This document shows positions 1-6,128 of a stretch of DNA of 7,763 nt, in pieces (position 1 is the stretch's first letter; every line of letters starts with the position of its first letter). Origin of the DNA: Actinobacteria bacterium UBA3120 (GTDB lineage Bacteria > Actinomycetota > Actinomycetes > S36-B12); the NCBI GenBank assembly GCA_002365735.1, contig DEZY01000133.1, forward strand, positions 1 to 7,763, in the 5' to 3' direction. A model generated the notes under the pieces. That model had not been told where the DNA came from and made no database searches. It saw nothing but the letters and a program-made list of their open reading frames with translations. Both the position numbers and the translations under genes were made by a program.

Positions 1-598
1 GCGCCGAACAGGGCTCATCCATGAGGAGTACATGTGGATTGACCGCTAGGGCACGAGCAATAACCAGACGCTGCTGCTGCCCCCCTGATAAGTCTCCAGC
101 CGGTGCGTTAAGTCGATCCTTGACTTCTTTCCACAAACCTGCCGAGATCAAAGTTTGTTCAACAAGCTCGTCGTGGTCCTTGCGCTTGAGGCCAGAGAGC
201 TTCAGGCCCGAAAGCACGTTTCCTCGAATTGTCATTGAGGGAAAGGGGTTCGGCTTTTGGAACACCATGCCGATTGCCAGACGGATGTGCACGGGGTCCA
301 CATCCTGTCGGTAGATATCGTCGCCCTCGTAGAGCACCTCACCCGCCAACGCGGCGCCTGGAATCAATTCGTGTAAGCGGTTCAATGTGCGAAGAAAAGT
401 TGATTTACCGCAGCCGGACGGACCGATCAAGGCTGTGACGGTCTTCTTAGGAAAATCAATGTTGACGTTTTCCAAGACTTTGCGCTTTCCAAACCACACG
501 CTGACGCCGTTGGCAGACATCTCAATTTGCTTTGGAGCTTTCTCGGTCCGGGCGATTTCTGCATCTAGCGCTTCCATTGCGATTACTGTCTCTTCCAT
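1..598 (-). CDS. pstB: Phosphate ABC transporter ATP-binding protein PstB (partial, C-terminus beyond left edge)
   Basis: This is the cytoplasmic ATPase of the PstSCAB phosphate importer; it hydrolyses ATP to drive uptake through PstC/PstA. The first 199 codons are present and the frame is open to base 1. Visible motifs are Walker [10 protein letters not shown] (residues 59-67), the Q-loop in FQKPNPFPS (Q114), the ABC signature LSGGQQQR (170-177) and Walker [11 protein letters not shown] (190-199) with catalytic Glu195. The QKPNPFPSM and DEPCSA strings are diagnostic of PstB rather than other ABC ATPases. PstB is normally about 250-260 residues, so roughly 55-60 residues including the switch histidine lie outside the window. 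The first 20-odd residues form a short acidic extension before the ABC core. I chose the ATG at 598 because GAAAGG lies 7 bases upstream; an internal ATG at codon 8 is possible but less well placed. It follows pstA by 32 bases and is surely the same transcript. Confidence 0.96.
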   Translation of the reverse strand, partial: MEETVIAMEALDAEIARTEKAPKQIEMSANGVSVWFGKRKVLENVNIDFPKKTVTALIGPSGCGKSTFLRTLNRLHELIPGAALAGEVLYEGDDIYRQDVDPVHIRLAIGMVFQKPNPFPSMTIRGNVLSGLKLSGLKRKDHDELVEQTLISAGLWKEVKDRLNAPAGDLSGGQQQRLVIARALAVNPHVLLMDEPCSA

Positions 599-605
599 TT
601 GATTG

Positions 606-611
606 CCTTTC
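606..611 (-). promoter_or_regulatory. Ribosome binding site of pstB
   Basis: GAAAGG on the minus strand, 7 bases before the ATG at 598, in the 32-base gap between pstA and pstB. It supports the first ATG over the one at codon 8. Confidence 0.6.
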
Positions 612-630
612 GAATTGATCACTTGACTAT

Positions 631-1713
631 TTATTTGTTCATCGAATTGCGACCGGAAAGCAATCGCGTGAGTGTGAATAGCACTGCAACAATCACCATA
701 AGGACCAACGCCGCGCCCCAAGCCCGCGTTACCGCATCAGGATAAGGCTGGGCAACGTTGTCAAATATGAATGTGGGCAGTGCTGAAATCGGATCGGAGA
801 ACGGGTTCACGACTGTTTGATCGTTCTTTAACGCCGTTAACAAAAGTGGCGCCGTCTCACCCACGACACGAGCTACACCCAAAAGCATTGCTGTAATCAC
901 ACCCGTGCGAGCCGCGGGAAGGACCACGTTGAAGACAACTCGAGATCGCGTGGAGCCCAAAGCCAACGCACCTGTTCTCAAATCTTCGGGAACAAGGCGC
1001 AAGACTTCTTCCGCTGTTCGGGCAACCGTGGGAAGCATCAGGATCGCGTAGGCAATCGCGCCCGCTAGTGCGCTTTGCCGCATGACTCCGGTGAGAATGA
1101 AAACCGTCAATACGAACAGGCCTGCGACGACGGAAGGGACCCCGCTCATTGCCTGAACAAAGAATCTCACATAGGGCACCGCGCGGCCACGAATTTCCGT
1201 TACATACACGGCGGTGGCGATTCCCAGGGGAACAGAAATAATTGTTGCAATACCTACAATCAAAAACGTTCCAACAATCGCATGGCCTACGCCGCCGTAA
1301 TCAAGGGGAGTGCTGGGACTGATGTACACACTGTTTTGAAAAATAAATGATGGCCTTAGTGCTTCAAAACCCCGAGCAATAATCGTTGCGAGCATGGACC
1401 CCAATATGACCGCGCTCAGAATCGTGGATCCAATGGCAAAGACTATGAGACCGGAATCCAAGATCCCATGCTTTCCCTTTGCCACGTAGCCCGCTACTCC
1501 AGCGCTCACTAGCTGAAGTGGAAGATAAACGACTATTAGCAGAAGGGGAGCTGCAATTTCTGTGGTGAAGTACAGCACTCCCGCGAACGAAAGCGGAACC
1601 GCGGTGCCCAAAAGTGCCGCTAACCAGAAAGAGGTCGGGCGTTTTGACCAAGGGCGTTGTGGCACCAAGTCTTGCTCCCGAATCTCGGGTGCCTCACTCA
1701 TCAGCGTTGTCAT
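631..1713 (-). CDS. pstA: Phosphate ABC transporter permease PstA
   Basis: One of the two inner-membrane channel subunits of the Pst phosphate importer, 360 aa. The C-terminal two thirds is a standard binding-protein-dependent permease domain: hydrophobic segments at about 141-172, 185-212, 214-232, 268-295 and 332-352, with the EAA coupling loop at about 236-266 ([20 protein letters not shown]) that contacts PstB. The [10 protein letters not shown] stretch (285-294) is typical of PstA. The protein is longer than the roughly 300 residues usual for PstA because of an N-terminal part with a charged, proline-containing cytoplasmic start and two extra hydrophobic segments (about 30-50 and 52-78) before the usual first helix at 88-115. 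The ATG at 1713 overlaps the pstC stop in an ATGA, which implies translational coupling. No strong Shine-Dalgarno is visible; an ATG at codon 5 is the alternative start. The stop is TAA. Confidence 0.95.
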   Translation of the reverse strand: MTTLMSEAPEIREQDLVPQRPWSKRPTSFWLAALLGTAVPLSFAGVLYFTTEIAAPLLLIVVYLPLQLVSAGVAGYVAKGKHGILDSGLIVFAIGSTILSAVILGSMLATIIARGFEALRPSFIFQNSVYISPSTPLDYGGVGHAIVGTFLIVGIATIISVPLGIATAVYVTEIRGRAVPYVRFFVQAMSGVPSVVAGLFVLTVFILTGVMRQSALAGAIAYAILMLPTVARTAEEVLRLVPEDLRTGALALGSTRSRVVFNVVLPAARTGVITAMLLGVARVVGETAPLLLTALKNDQTVVNPFSDPISALPTFIFDNVAQPYPDAVTRAWGAALVLMVIVAVLFTLTRLLSGRNSMNK

Positions 1714-2675
1714 GACTTTAGCCGTTCTGTGCGTCGAACAATAAGGTTCGCCAGCATGTTGACCACAAGGGTCATGAGGAAAAGGAAGAAACCAGCCGCG
1801 AGTAGGACATCAACTTCAAAGTCACCCGAAGTCTCACCGAACTTGGACACGATCAAGGTGGCGACGGATCCACCACCTGATTCAATAATGTTGAAGAAAT
1901 TGATGTCGAAAACAATTTTCAGGACGAAGAACACCGCGATTGTTTCACCTAATGCGCGTCCAAGCCCCAGCATCACGCCTCCAACAATCCCTCCTCGCCC
2001 AAATGGCAGCGCCACGTATCGCAACATGGTCCACATTGAGCATCCGAGGGATTCGGCAGCATTGATTAGCTCGGGTGGTGTTCGCTTGAGAACTTCGGCT
2101 GTAACCGATGTGACAATCGGAATCATCATGATTGCCAACACAACACCTGCAATGAAAGGGGTTCCCGTGAAATTTCCTGATTCGTTGGCAAATATTGGGA
2201 TCCAGCCCAGATATTGGTTGAGCAGGGATTGCCATTCTTGTGCCGGAGGTACCAACACATAAAAAGCCCACAGACCAATGATCACCGACGGTATCGCCGC
2301 CATCAGGTCAACGAGGTTGGTCAGAAACTTGGACACCCGCGTTGGTGCAATAAAAACCATGAAAACTGCCAAGAAAATACTGACCGGCACAGCGATCACG
2401 AGTGCGATCACGGCCAGCAAGATTGAGCCGTAGAGCATCCCAGCGATTCCGTATTCGGGCGGAACGCCGATGGTGTCCCAGACCGTTGTCGTGAGAAAGG
2501 ACAGTCCTTGGTCTTGGATGACGGGGACCGCTTTCGCCCCAAGGAAAATAGTGATTCCAGCCAAAATAATCAATGAAGTAAACGCGGCGCCCGTGATAAC
2601 CCGGCTGAAAGCCCTGTCAGCTCTATTTGCCTTTTTGCTGTTGCTGAGATCTCTCAATGGGGTTTCTGCGGCCAC
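1710..2675 (-). CDS. pstC: Phosphate ABC transporter permease PstC
   Basis: The second membrane channel subunit of the Pst phosphate importer, 321 aa, a normal PstC length. Six hydrophobic segments are visible at about 27-50, 80-110, 118-143, 173-195, 230-252 and 287-313. The EAA loop lies at about 194-224 (EVLKRTPPELINAAESLGCS) and docks on PstB. PstC-type strings include GIAGMLYGSI (76-85), AAIPSVIIGLWAFYVLVP (126-143) and LGRALGETIAV (238-248). The start is GTG at 2675: the same frame has a TGA five codons upstream and no other start in between. No Shine-Dalgarno precedes it, and a TATAAG -10 candidate at 2696-2691 would put transcription start only about 9 bases upstream, so a near-leaderless mRNA is likely. 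It is the first gene of pstC-pstA-pstB. pstS, usually directly upstream, is missing; mog lies there instead. The PHO box at 2737-2758 implies PhoP control. Confidence 0.95.
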   Translation of the reverse strand: MAAETPLRDLSNSKKANRADRAFSRVITGAAFTSLIILAGITIFLGAKAVPVIQDQGLSFLTTTVWDTIGVPPEYGIAGMLYGSILLAVIALVIAVPVSIFLAVFMVFIAPTRVSKFLTNLVDLMAAIPSVIIGLWAFYVLVPPAQEWQSLLNQYLGWIPIFANESGNFTGTPFIAGVVLAIMMIPIVTSVTAEVLKRTPPELINAAESLGCSMWTMLRYVALPFGRGGIVGGVMLGLGRALGETIAVFFVLKIVFDINFFNIIESGGGSVATLIVSKFGETSGDFEVDVLLAAGFFLFLMTLVVNMLANLIVRRTERLKS

Positions 2676-2690
2676 GACAGGAATCTGTCA

Positions 2691-2696
2691 CTTATA
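2691..2696 (-). promoter_or_regulatory. Candidate -10 element of the pstCAB promoter
   Basis: TATAAG on the minus strand (2696 to 2691). Transcription would begin near 2684, about 9 bases before the pstC GTG, giving almost no leader, which fits the absence of a Shine-Dalgarno. The -35 position (about 2714-2719, GTGATC) does not resemble TTGACA, as expected for an activator-dependent promoter. Inferred from position and sequence only. Confidence 0.45.
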
Positions 2697-2736
2697 GGTG
2701 GCCAAGGAGACCAGATCACATGAATGCTGGAAACTG

Positions 2737-2758
2737 TTTTGGTGAACGCCAGGTGAAC
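2737..2758 (-). promoter_or_regulatory. PHO box (PhoP binding site) upstream of pstCAB
   Basis: Two adjacent 11-bp direct repeats on the minus strand: GTTCACCTGGC (2758-2748) and GTTCACCAAAA (2747-2737). The seven-base core GTTCACC is identical in both and exactly one 11-bp period apart, the known arrangement of PhoP direct-repeat units in Streptomyces and relatives. In the same register, the unit at 2736-2726 is poor and the one at 2725-2715 (ATTCATGTGAT) keeps TTCA, so the bound array may extend to the -35 position. The site lies 62 bp upstream of the pstC start. The expected role is activation of pstCAB at low phosphate by PhoR-PhoP. The outer end touches the TAG that would close an uninterrupted mog frame. 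Confidence 0.85.
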
Positions 2759-2802
2759 TAGTGGTCGGACCCTGCAATTTGCTCAAGTGCATGAATCACA
2801 AT
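2758..2802 (-). other. Untranslated remnant of the mog C-terminal tail
   Basis: Directly after the mog TAA, the same reading frame continues for 14 sense codons, IVIHALEQIAGSDH, and ends in TAG at 2758-2760. From family knowledge, actinobacterial MogA/MoaB proteins end in a helix of the type xVLxHALxQLxGGDH, so this is the expected end of Mog and not random sequence. It is either a recently lost tail (nonsense mutation), a region reached by stop-codon readthrough, or a sign of a single-base sequence error at 2803-2805. Confidence 0.75.
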
Positions 2803-3237
2803 TTAACCAAGAACCGCAGCTGCATCTTTTGCGCCACCCGGCGAGCCAGGAACATTCACCACCAGGGAGTTGTCTAGTTGACCCGCAATCCCTCGTGACA
2901 GAGCAGCAGTGGAGATTCCGTTTGCGCGGCCATAGTGTCGAATGGCCTCGGCGATCCCGGGAACTTCCCGGTCAATTACTCCCCGAGTGAACTCTGGAGT
3001 TTGATCACTGGGTGAAATACCCGTGCCGCCGGTAGTGACTACCAGAGAGTGTCCTGAATTGACGGCGGCCTTTATTTGGGTGGCGACCTCCGGACCATCG
3101 GGGATTATCACGTTGGGAGAACACACGAAACCGAGTTCAGTAAATGCCTTGAACAAGATTTCCCCTGAAGTGTCCGCTCGAATCCCTTGTGCACCGCGAG
3201 TGGACACGGTAATTATTTGAGCCGTGAAATTACTCAT
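2803..3237 (-). CDS. mog: MogA/MoaB family molybdopterin adenylyltransferase-type protein, C-terminally truncated by an in-frame TAA
   Basis: A MoCF-domain protein of molybdenum cofactor synthesis; the family adenylylates molybdopterin ahead of molybdenum insertion by MoeA. 144 aa as read. Motifs: a first strand with VSTRGAQGIRADTSG (11-25), the nucleotide/pterin loop TTGGTGISPSDQTPE (68-82) with conserved Asp78, ALSRGIAG (112-119) and VNVPGSPGGAKDAAAVL (127-143). The ATG at 3237 overlaps the moaC end by 8 bases and gives the normal family N-terminus; an upstream ATG at 3336 would only add sequence antisense to nothing and wholly inside moaC in another frame, so I reject it. The protein ends at VLG, about 14-15 residues short of the usual end, and the missing tail is encoded in frame after the TAA. 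The catalytic core is intact, so activity may survive, but loss of the final helix could weaken folding or oligomerisation. Last gene of the operon that starts near 7005. Confidence 0.88.
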   Translation of the reverse strand: MSNFTAQIITVSTRGAQGIRADTSGEILFKAFTELGFVCSPNVIIPDGPEVATQIKAAVNSGHSLVVTTGGTGISPSDQTPEFTRGVIDREVPGIAEAIRHYGRANGISTAALSRGIAGQLDNSLVVNVPGSPGGAKDAAAVLG

Positions 3238-3709
3238 GCTCACTTCGCAACCAGTGGCCCGAACGACCACCCTTCTTTTCCAGTAGCTCAACGAATTCGA
3301 TTCGAGCCATTCGGTCAACACCTTTGACCATGTCAATCAGTGTCAATGCGCCAACAGATGCTGCCGTAAGGGCTTCCATTTCGACACCTGTTCGATCTGC
3401 GGTCTTAACCGTGACGGTGATGTGTGAACCCGTTTCATCGAGTTCAACACTTACATCGACACCGTGAATCGCTAGCGGGTGGCACAGTGGAATCAGATCA
3501 CTTGTTTTCTTGGTCGCTGAAATTGCCGCAATCCGCGCAACGGCCAGGGCATCCCCTTTCGGCATGTCACCCGCATTAAGTCGTTCAATGACTTCAGCGC
3601 TCAATGAGACCCTCGAACGAGCGGTGGCCGACCTTTGCGTCACCGTCTTCGCGGTCACGTCGACCATGTGGGCGTCACCCTGTTCATTGAGGTGCGGGAA
3701 TGTGCTCAC
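3230..3709 (-). CDS. moaC: Cyclic pyranopterin monophosphate synthase MoaC
   Basis: Second step of molybdenum cofactor synthesis: with MoaA, it turns GTP into cyclic pyranopterin monophosphate, MoaC forming cPMP from the 3',8-cyclo-GTP intermediate. 159 aa, full length. Family signatures in order: FPHLNEQGDAHMVDVTAK (4-21), MPKGDALAVARIAAI (49-63) with Lys51, LIPLCHPL (72-79) with His77, DRTGVEMEALTAASVGALT (105-123) with Glu110 and Glu112, the IDMVKGVD stretch (125-132) with Asp126 and Lys129, and the end LLEKKGGRSG (142-151). Start is GTG at 3709, four bases overlapping the moeA stop as GTGA, with a strong AAGGAG nine bases upstream. An internal ATG at codon 15 would cut into the conserved N-terminus. 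The stop TAA overlaps the mog start by 8 bases. moaA, moaD and moaE are not in the window. Confidence 0.96.
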   Translation of the reverse strand: MSTFPHLNEQGDAHMVDVTAKTVTQRSATARSRVSLSAEVIERLNAGDMPKGDALAVARIAAISATKKTSDLIPLCHPLAIHGVDVSVELDETGSHITVTVKTADRTGVEMEALTAASVGALTLIDMVKGVDRMARIEFVELLEKKGGRSGHWLRSEHE

Positions 3710-4932
3710 GCTAAATCACTCCTTAAATCAATCACTGAAACGTCGCCATGGTTGGCAACACGGTCAACTCCCACCGGAATCACGATGAGTGCGTCCGCCT
3801 GCGCAAGCCCGCCGAGAACATGTGAGCCTTGACCCGTTCCCACTGGTTCGACCTGGCTGTCTTCCACGAAGCGCGCCCTAGCGAATTGCACTTTGTTGAC
3901 CGGTGAGCGCAATTCACCTTTCAACCTTGCACTTGTTCGGGGACGCTCGAGTACCTTGAGCCCTCGCATCTTGCGAATTGCCGGACGAATGAAAGTCTCA
4001 AACGAAATATAGGCGCTCACCGGGTTCCCGGGAAGGGTGATGATCGGGATAGCTGACTCCCCACTTTTCCCAACACTGCCAAAACCTTGGGGCATGCCCG
4101 GTTGCATGGCAACTTTATGAAACTCAGCAGTCCCTAATTTCAGAAAAGCAGCCTTCACGGGGTCATAAGCACCCATGCTCACCCCGCCGGTTGTGATGAT
4201 CAGATCCGCACGATGAACTTGGTCCTCTAGGATTTCAATCAGCTTGTCTTCGTCGTCTTGCGCGGGTGGAAGCCGATACGCATCTGCCCCACTGTCATTT
4301 GCCGTTGCCGTGATCAAGAAACTATTTGAGTCTGAAATCAAACCAAATTTGAGTTCAGTCCCCGGTTCGACTAATTCACTACCGGTGGCAAGGACCGCGA
4401 CCCGAGGTTTGGGAATCACGGAAATCGATCCGTGCCCGACTGCGGCAATGAGCGCAATCTGTCGTGGCCCCACATAGGTGCCTTTGCCAAGGACTAAGTC
4501 GCCGGCCTTTACGTCCTCGCCTTCGTGCCTAATACAGCTCCCTAGATCAATTGACGCCCGGATCTGAACGCTTTGACTCCCCCCATCGGTGCTTTCGATG
4601 GGGATTACGCTGTCCGCCCCAGCCGGCATTGGAGCACCAGTCATGATTCGAATCGCCTGGCCGCGATGCAGTGTTTCTAGCGATTTGAATCCAGCTGGAA
4701 TATCGTCGATCACGGGAAGGATCACCGGTGAGCTCTCACTTGCATCTACTAGATCCGCTGAGATTACCGCGTATCCGTCCATCGACGAGTTATTAAATGA
4801 GGGCAATGGCCAGCGCGCGTAGATATCTTCAGCGAGAACACAACCATTTACTTCAGAGATTGGTAACTCCATCGGTGGCAGCTCCGCCACACTGTCCAAG
4901 ACCAGGTTTAGGTATTGCGCCACCGTCAGCAT
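3706..4932 (-). CDS. moeA: Molybdopterin molybdenumtransferase MoeA
   Basis: Inserts molybdenum into adenylylated molybdopterin to give active Mo cofactor; cytoplasmic, partner of Mog. 408 aa, the usual MoeA length of about 400. Domains and motifs in order: NSSMDGYAV (48-56), RIMTGAPMPAGADSVIP (95-111), HEGEDVKAGD (136-145), VAVLATGSELVEPG (178-191), SDSNSF (200-205), TTGGVSMGAYDPVK (247-260) of the MoCF domain with Asp257, AMQPGMPQGFG (275-285), TLPGNPVSAYISFETFIRP (299-317) and a C-terminal beta domain from about 325. All the expected residues are present. The ATG at 4932 overlaps the VWA gene's TGA by 7 bases; the upstream Shine-Dalgarno is weak, so coupling is probable. The moeA-moaC-mog order directly behind an ATPase/VWA maturation pair ties cofactor supply to one molybdoenzyme system. 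Confidence 0.96.
   Translation of the reverse strand: MLTVAQYLNLVLDSVAELPPMELPISEVNGCVLAEDIYARWPLPSFNNSSMDGYAVISADLVDASESSPVILPVIDDIPAGFKSLETLHRGQAIRIMTGAPMPAGADSVIPIESTDGGSQSVQIRASIDLGSCIRHEGEDVKAGDLVLGKGTYVGPRQIALIAAVGHGSISVIPKPRVAVLATGSELVEPGTELKFGLISDSNSFLITATANDSGADAYRLPPAQDDEDKLIEILEDQVHRADLIITTGGVSMGAYDPVKAAFLKLGTAEFHKVAMQPGMPQGFGSVGKSGESAIPIITLPGNPVSAYISFETFIRPAIRKMRGLKVLERPRTSARLKGELRSPVNKVQFARARFVEDSQVEPVGTGQGSHVLGGLAQADALIVIPVGVDRVANHGDVSVIDLRSDLA
3719..3724 (-). promoter_or_regulatory. Ribosome binding site of moaC
   Basis: AAGGAG on the minus strand inside the last codons of moeA, 9 bases before the GTG at 3709. It is the strongest Shine-Dalgarno in the five-gene operon and settles the GTG start. 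Confidence 0.75.
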
Positions 4933-6128
4933 GCGGCAACTCTACGCTCTGAGGCGCCAGCGATCGCACCCATCACTTCATTGAGCGCATTCATCGAATG
5001 TCCGGAGACGAATGTGTCAACGTACGGCAGCGCGGCAGCCATCCCGCCGACGAGCGGCTGGTAGGAGGTGACGGCTTTGCGCGGGTTGACCCAAATAATG
5101 TGGTGAGAAAGTCGGGAGAGTCGGGCCATGTGCGTCGCAAGAATTTCTGGATCCTCAATTTCCCAACCGTCAGAGACAATTACCACCACCGCACCGCGGG
5201 CGATTCCACGTCGGCCGAAATCATCAATAAAGGTCTTTATCGATGAGCCAATGCGCGTGCCACCCGACCAGTCTGTTGCAGCATCTGCCGCTTTTTTGTA
5301 AGCCAAGTCAGGTTGTGAAGTGGCAAGCGGTCGGGTGAGTCTGGTCAGGTGGGTTGCGAAAACAAACGCTTCGGCACCCAATGCTTGCACTGCGCCTCTC
5401 ATCAGGTGCAAATAGATCCGCGCATAAGGCTCCATGGACCCCGAAACATCGGCAATCAACACCACCCGACGAGGCTTTGTGGTATGCGATCTCTTGATCA
5501 AGCGGATCGGATCTCCACCGGTTCGATGTGATGCACGAAGGGTCGCTCGCAGATCGAGTTGGTTGCCTTTGCGTGCACGCTGAGTCCTCCGGCGAGTTCG
5601 CAAAGGTGGAACCAACGGTAACTGATCAACCAAGCGGCGAATAAGTGCAAGTTCGTCGGGCGTTAATGTAGAAAAATCGCGTTCGTTGACCCGCTCCTGG
5701 GCGCTCATGGCTGCGAGAACACTAATTTCGCTTTCATCTTCATGGTCACTACTCGGCGCACCGGGAGTTGCGTTGGTTCCCCTGGGACTCGACTCGCTTT
5801 CCCCTGACTTTTTAGATTCGCCGGGGCTTTGTTCCTCCGCAGACACTGCAGACAGCGGCGCTGGTTCACTTAATTCACCACGGAAATCCGCAAAGTCAAA
5901 AATCCCGCGAAAGACTTGTTGGAACACTCGATCAAAGGCTTCCACTCCCCTGATGTCACTTAAGAGGGTCACCCTTGCCAACCAATACAGTTCATCAAGT
6001 TGTGTGGGTTGGGCCAATTCAATGACACTCGCGAATCTGACACTGCGCTCCGGTGTTACGGGGATTCCCGACCTGTGTAGTAGATGTCCGAATGCTGCAC
6101 AAATCTGCGCTAACGGTGAATCATTCAC
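4926..6128 (-). CDS. CoxE-like von Willebrand factor A (VWA) domain protein
   Basis: Cytoplasmic VWA protein of the CoxE family; in CO-oxidising bacteria CoxE works with the AAA+ ATPase CoxD to mature the CO dehydrogenase active site. 400 aa from the chosen GTG at 6128. An N-terminal helical part (about 1-85, with GIPVTPERSVRFA near 22-34) is followed by a serine/acid-rich, probably disordered linker (about 85-144), an arginine-rich stretch (RTRRRTQRAR, 177-186), then the VWA domain from about 220. The metal-binding MIDAS is complete: DVSGS (227-231), Thr291 in WSGGTRIG and Asp320 in VSDGWE. IIWVNPR (344-350) is typical of CoxE. The start at 6128 overlaps the ATPase stop by 8 bases, as elsewhere in this operon; a GTG at 6176 (416 aa, 56-base overlap, no Shine-Dalgarno) is the alternative. 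No signal peptide or membrane segment is visible. The link to CO dehydrogenase specifically is inference, since no structural cox gene is in view. Confidence 0.88.
   Translation of the reverse strand: MNDSPLAQICAAFGHLLHRSGIPVTPERSVRFASVIELAQPTQLDELYWLARVTLLSDIRGVEAFDRVFQQVFRGIFDFADFRGELSEPAPLSAVSAEEQSPGESKKSGESESSPRGTNATPGAPSSDHEDESEISVLAAMSAQERVNERDFSTLTPDELALIRRLVDQLPLVPPLRTRRRTQRARKGNQLDLRATLRASHRTGGDPIRLIKRSHTTKPRRVVLIADVSGSMEPYARIYLHLMRGAVQALGAEAFVFATHLTRLTRPLATSQPDLAYKKAADAATDWSGGTRIGSSIKTFIDDFGRRGIARGAVVVIVSDGWEIEDPEILATHMARLSRLSHHIIWVNPRKAVTSYQPLVGGMAAALPYVDTFVSGHSMNALNEVMGAIAGASERRVAAC

Noticed and set aside
1657..2262. A 201-codon plus-strand open frame across the pstA/pstC junction
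   Set aside because: It lies antisense to pstC and the pstA start, which have clear permease motifs on the minus strand. Its translation is low-complexity Ser/Thr/Pro/Arg with no family features and no ribosome site.
2773..2791. Imperfect palindrome around TGCA...TGCA downstream of mog, considered as a terminator or operator
   Set aside because: Only 6 of 9 positions pair, there is no T-tract, and the sequence is accounted for as coding for the former mog tail.
2803..2805. TAA in mog as a recoded sense codon
   Set aside because: TAA ends pstA, moaC and the 82-aa gene at appropriate places, so genome-wide reassignment does not fit; local readthrough stays open but is unproven.
3238..3336. 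Upstream extension of mog to an ATG at 3336
   Set aside because: It would read 33 residues inside moaC in another frame with no similarity to the MogA/MoaB N-terminus; the ATG at 3237 gives the normal family start and an 8-base overlap like the rest of the operon.
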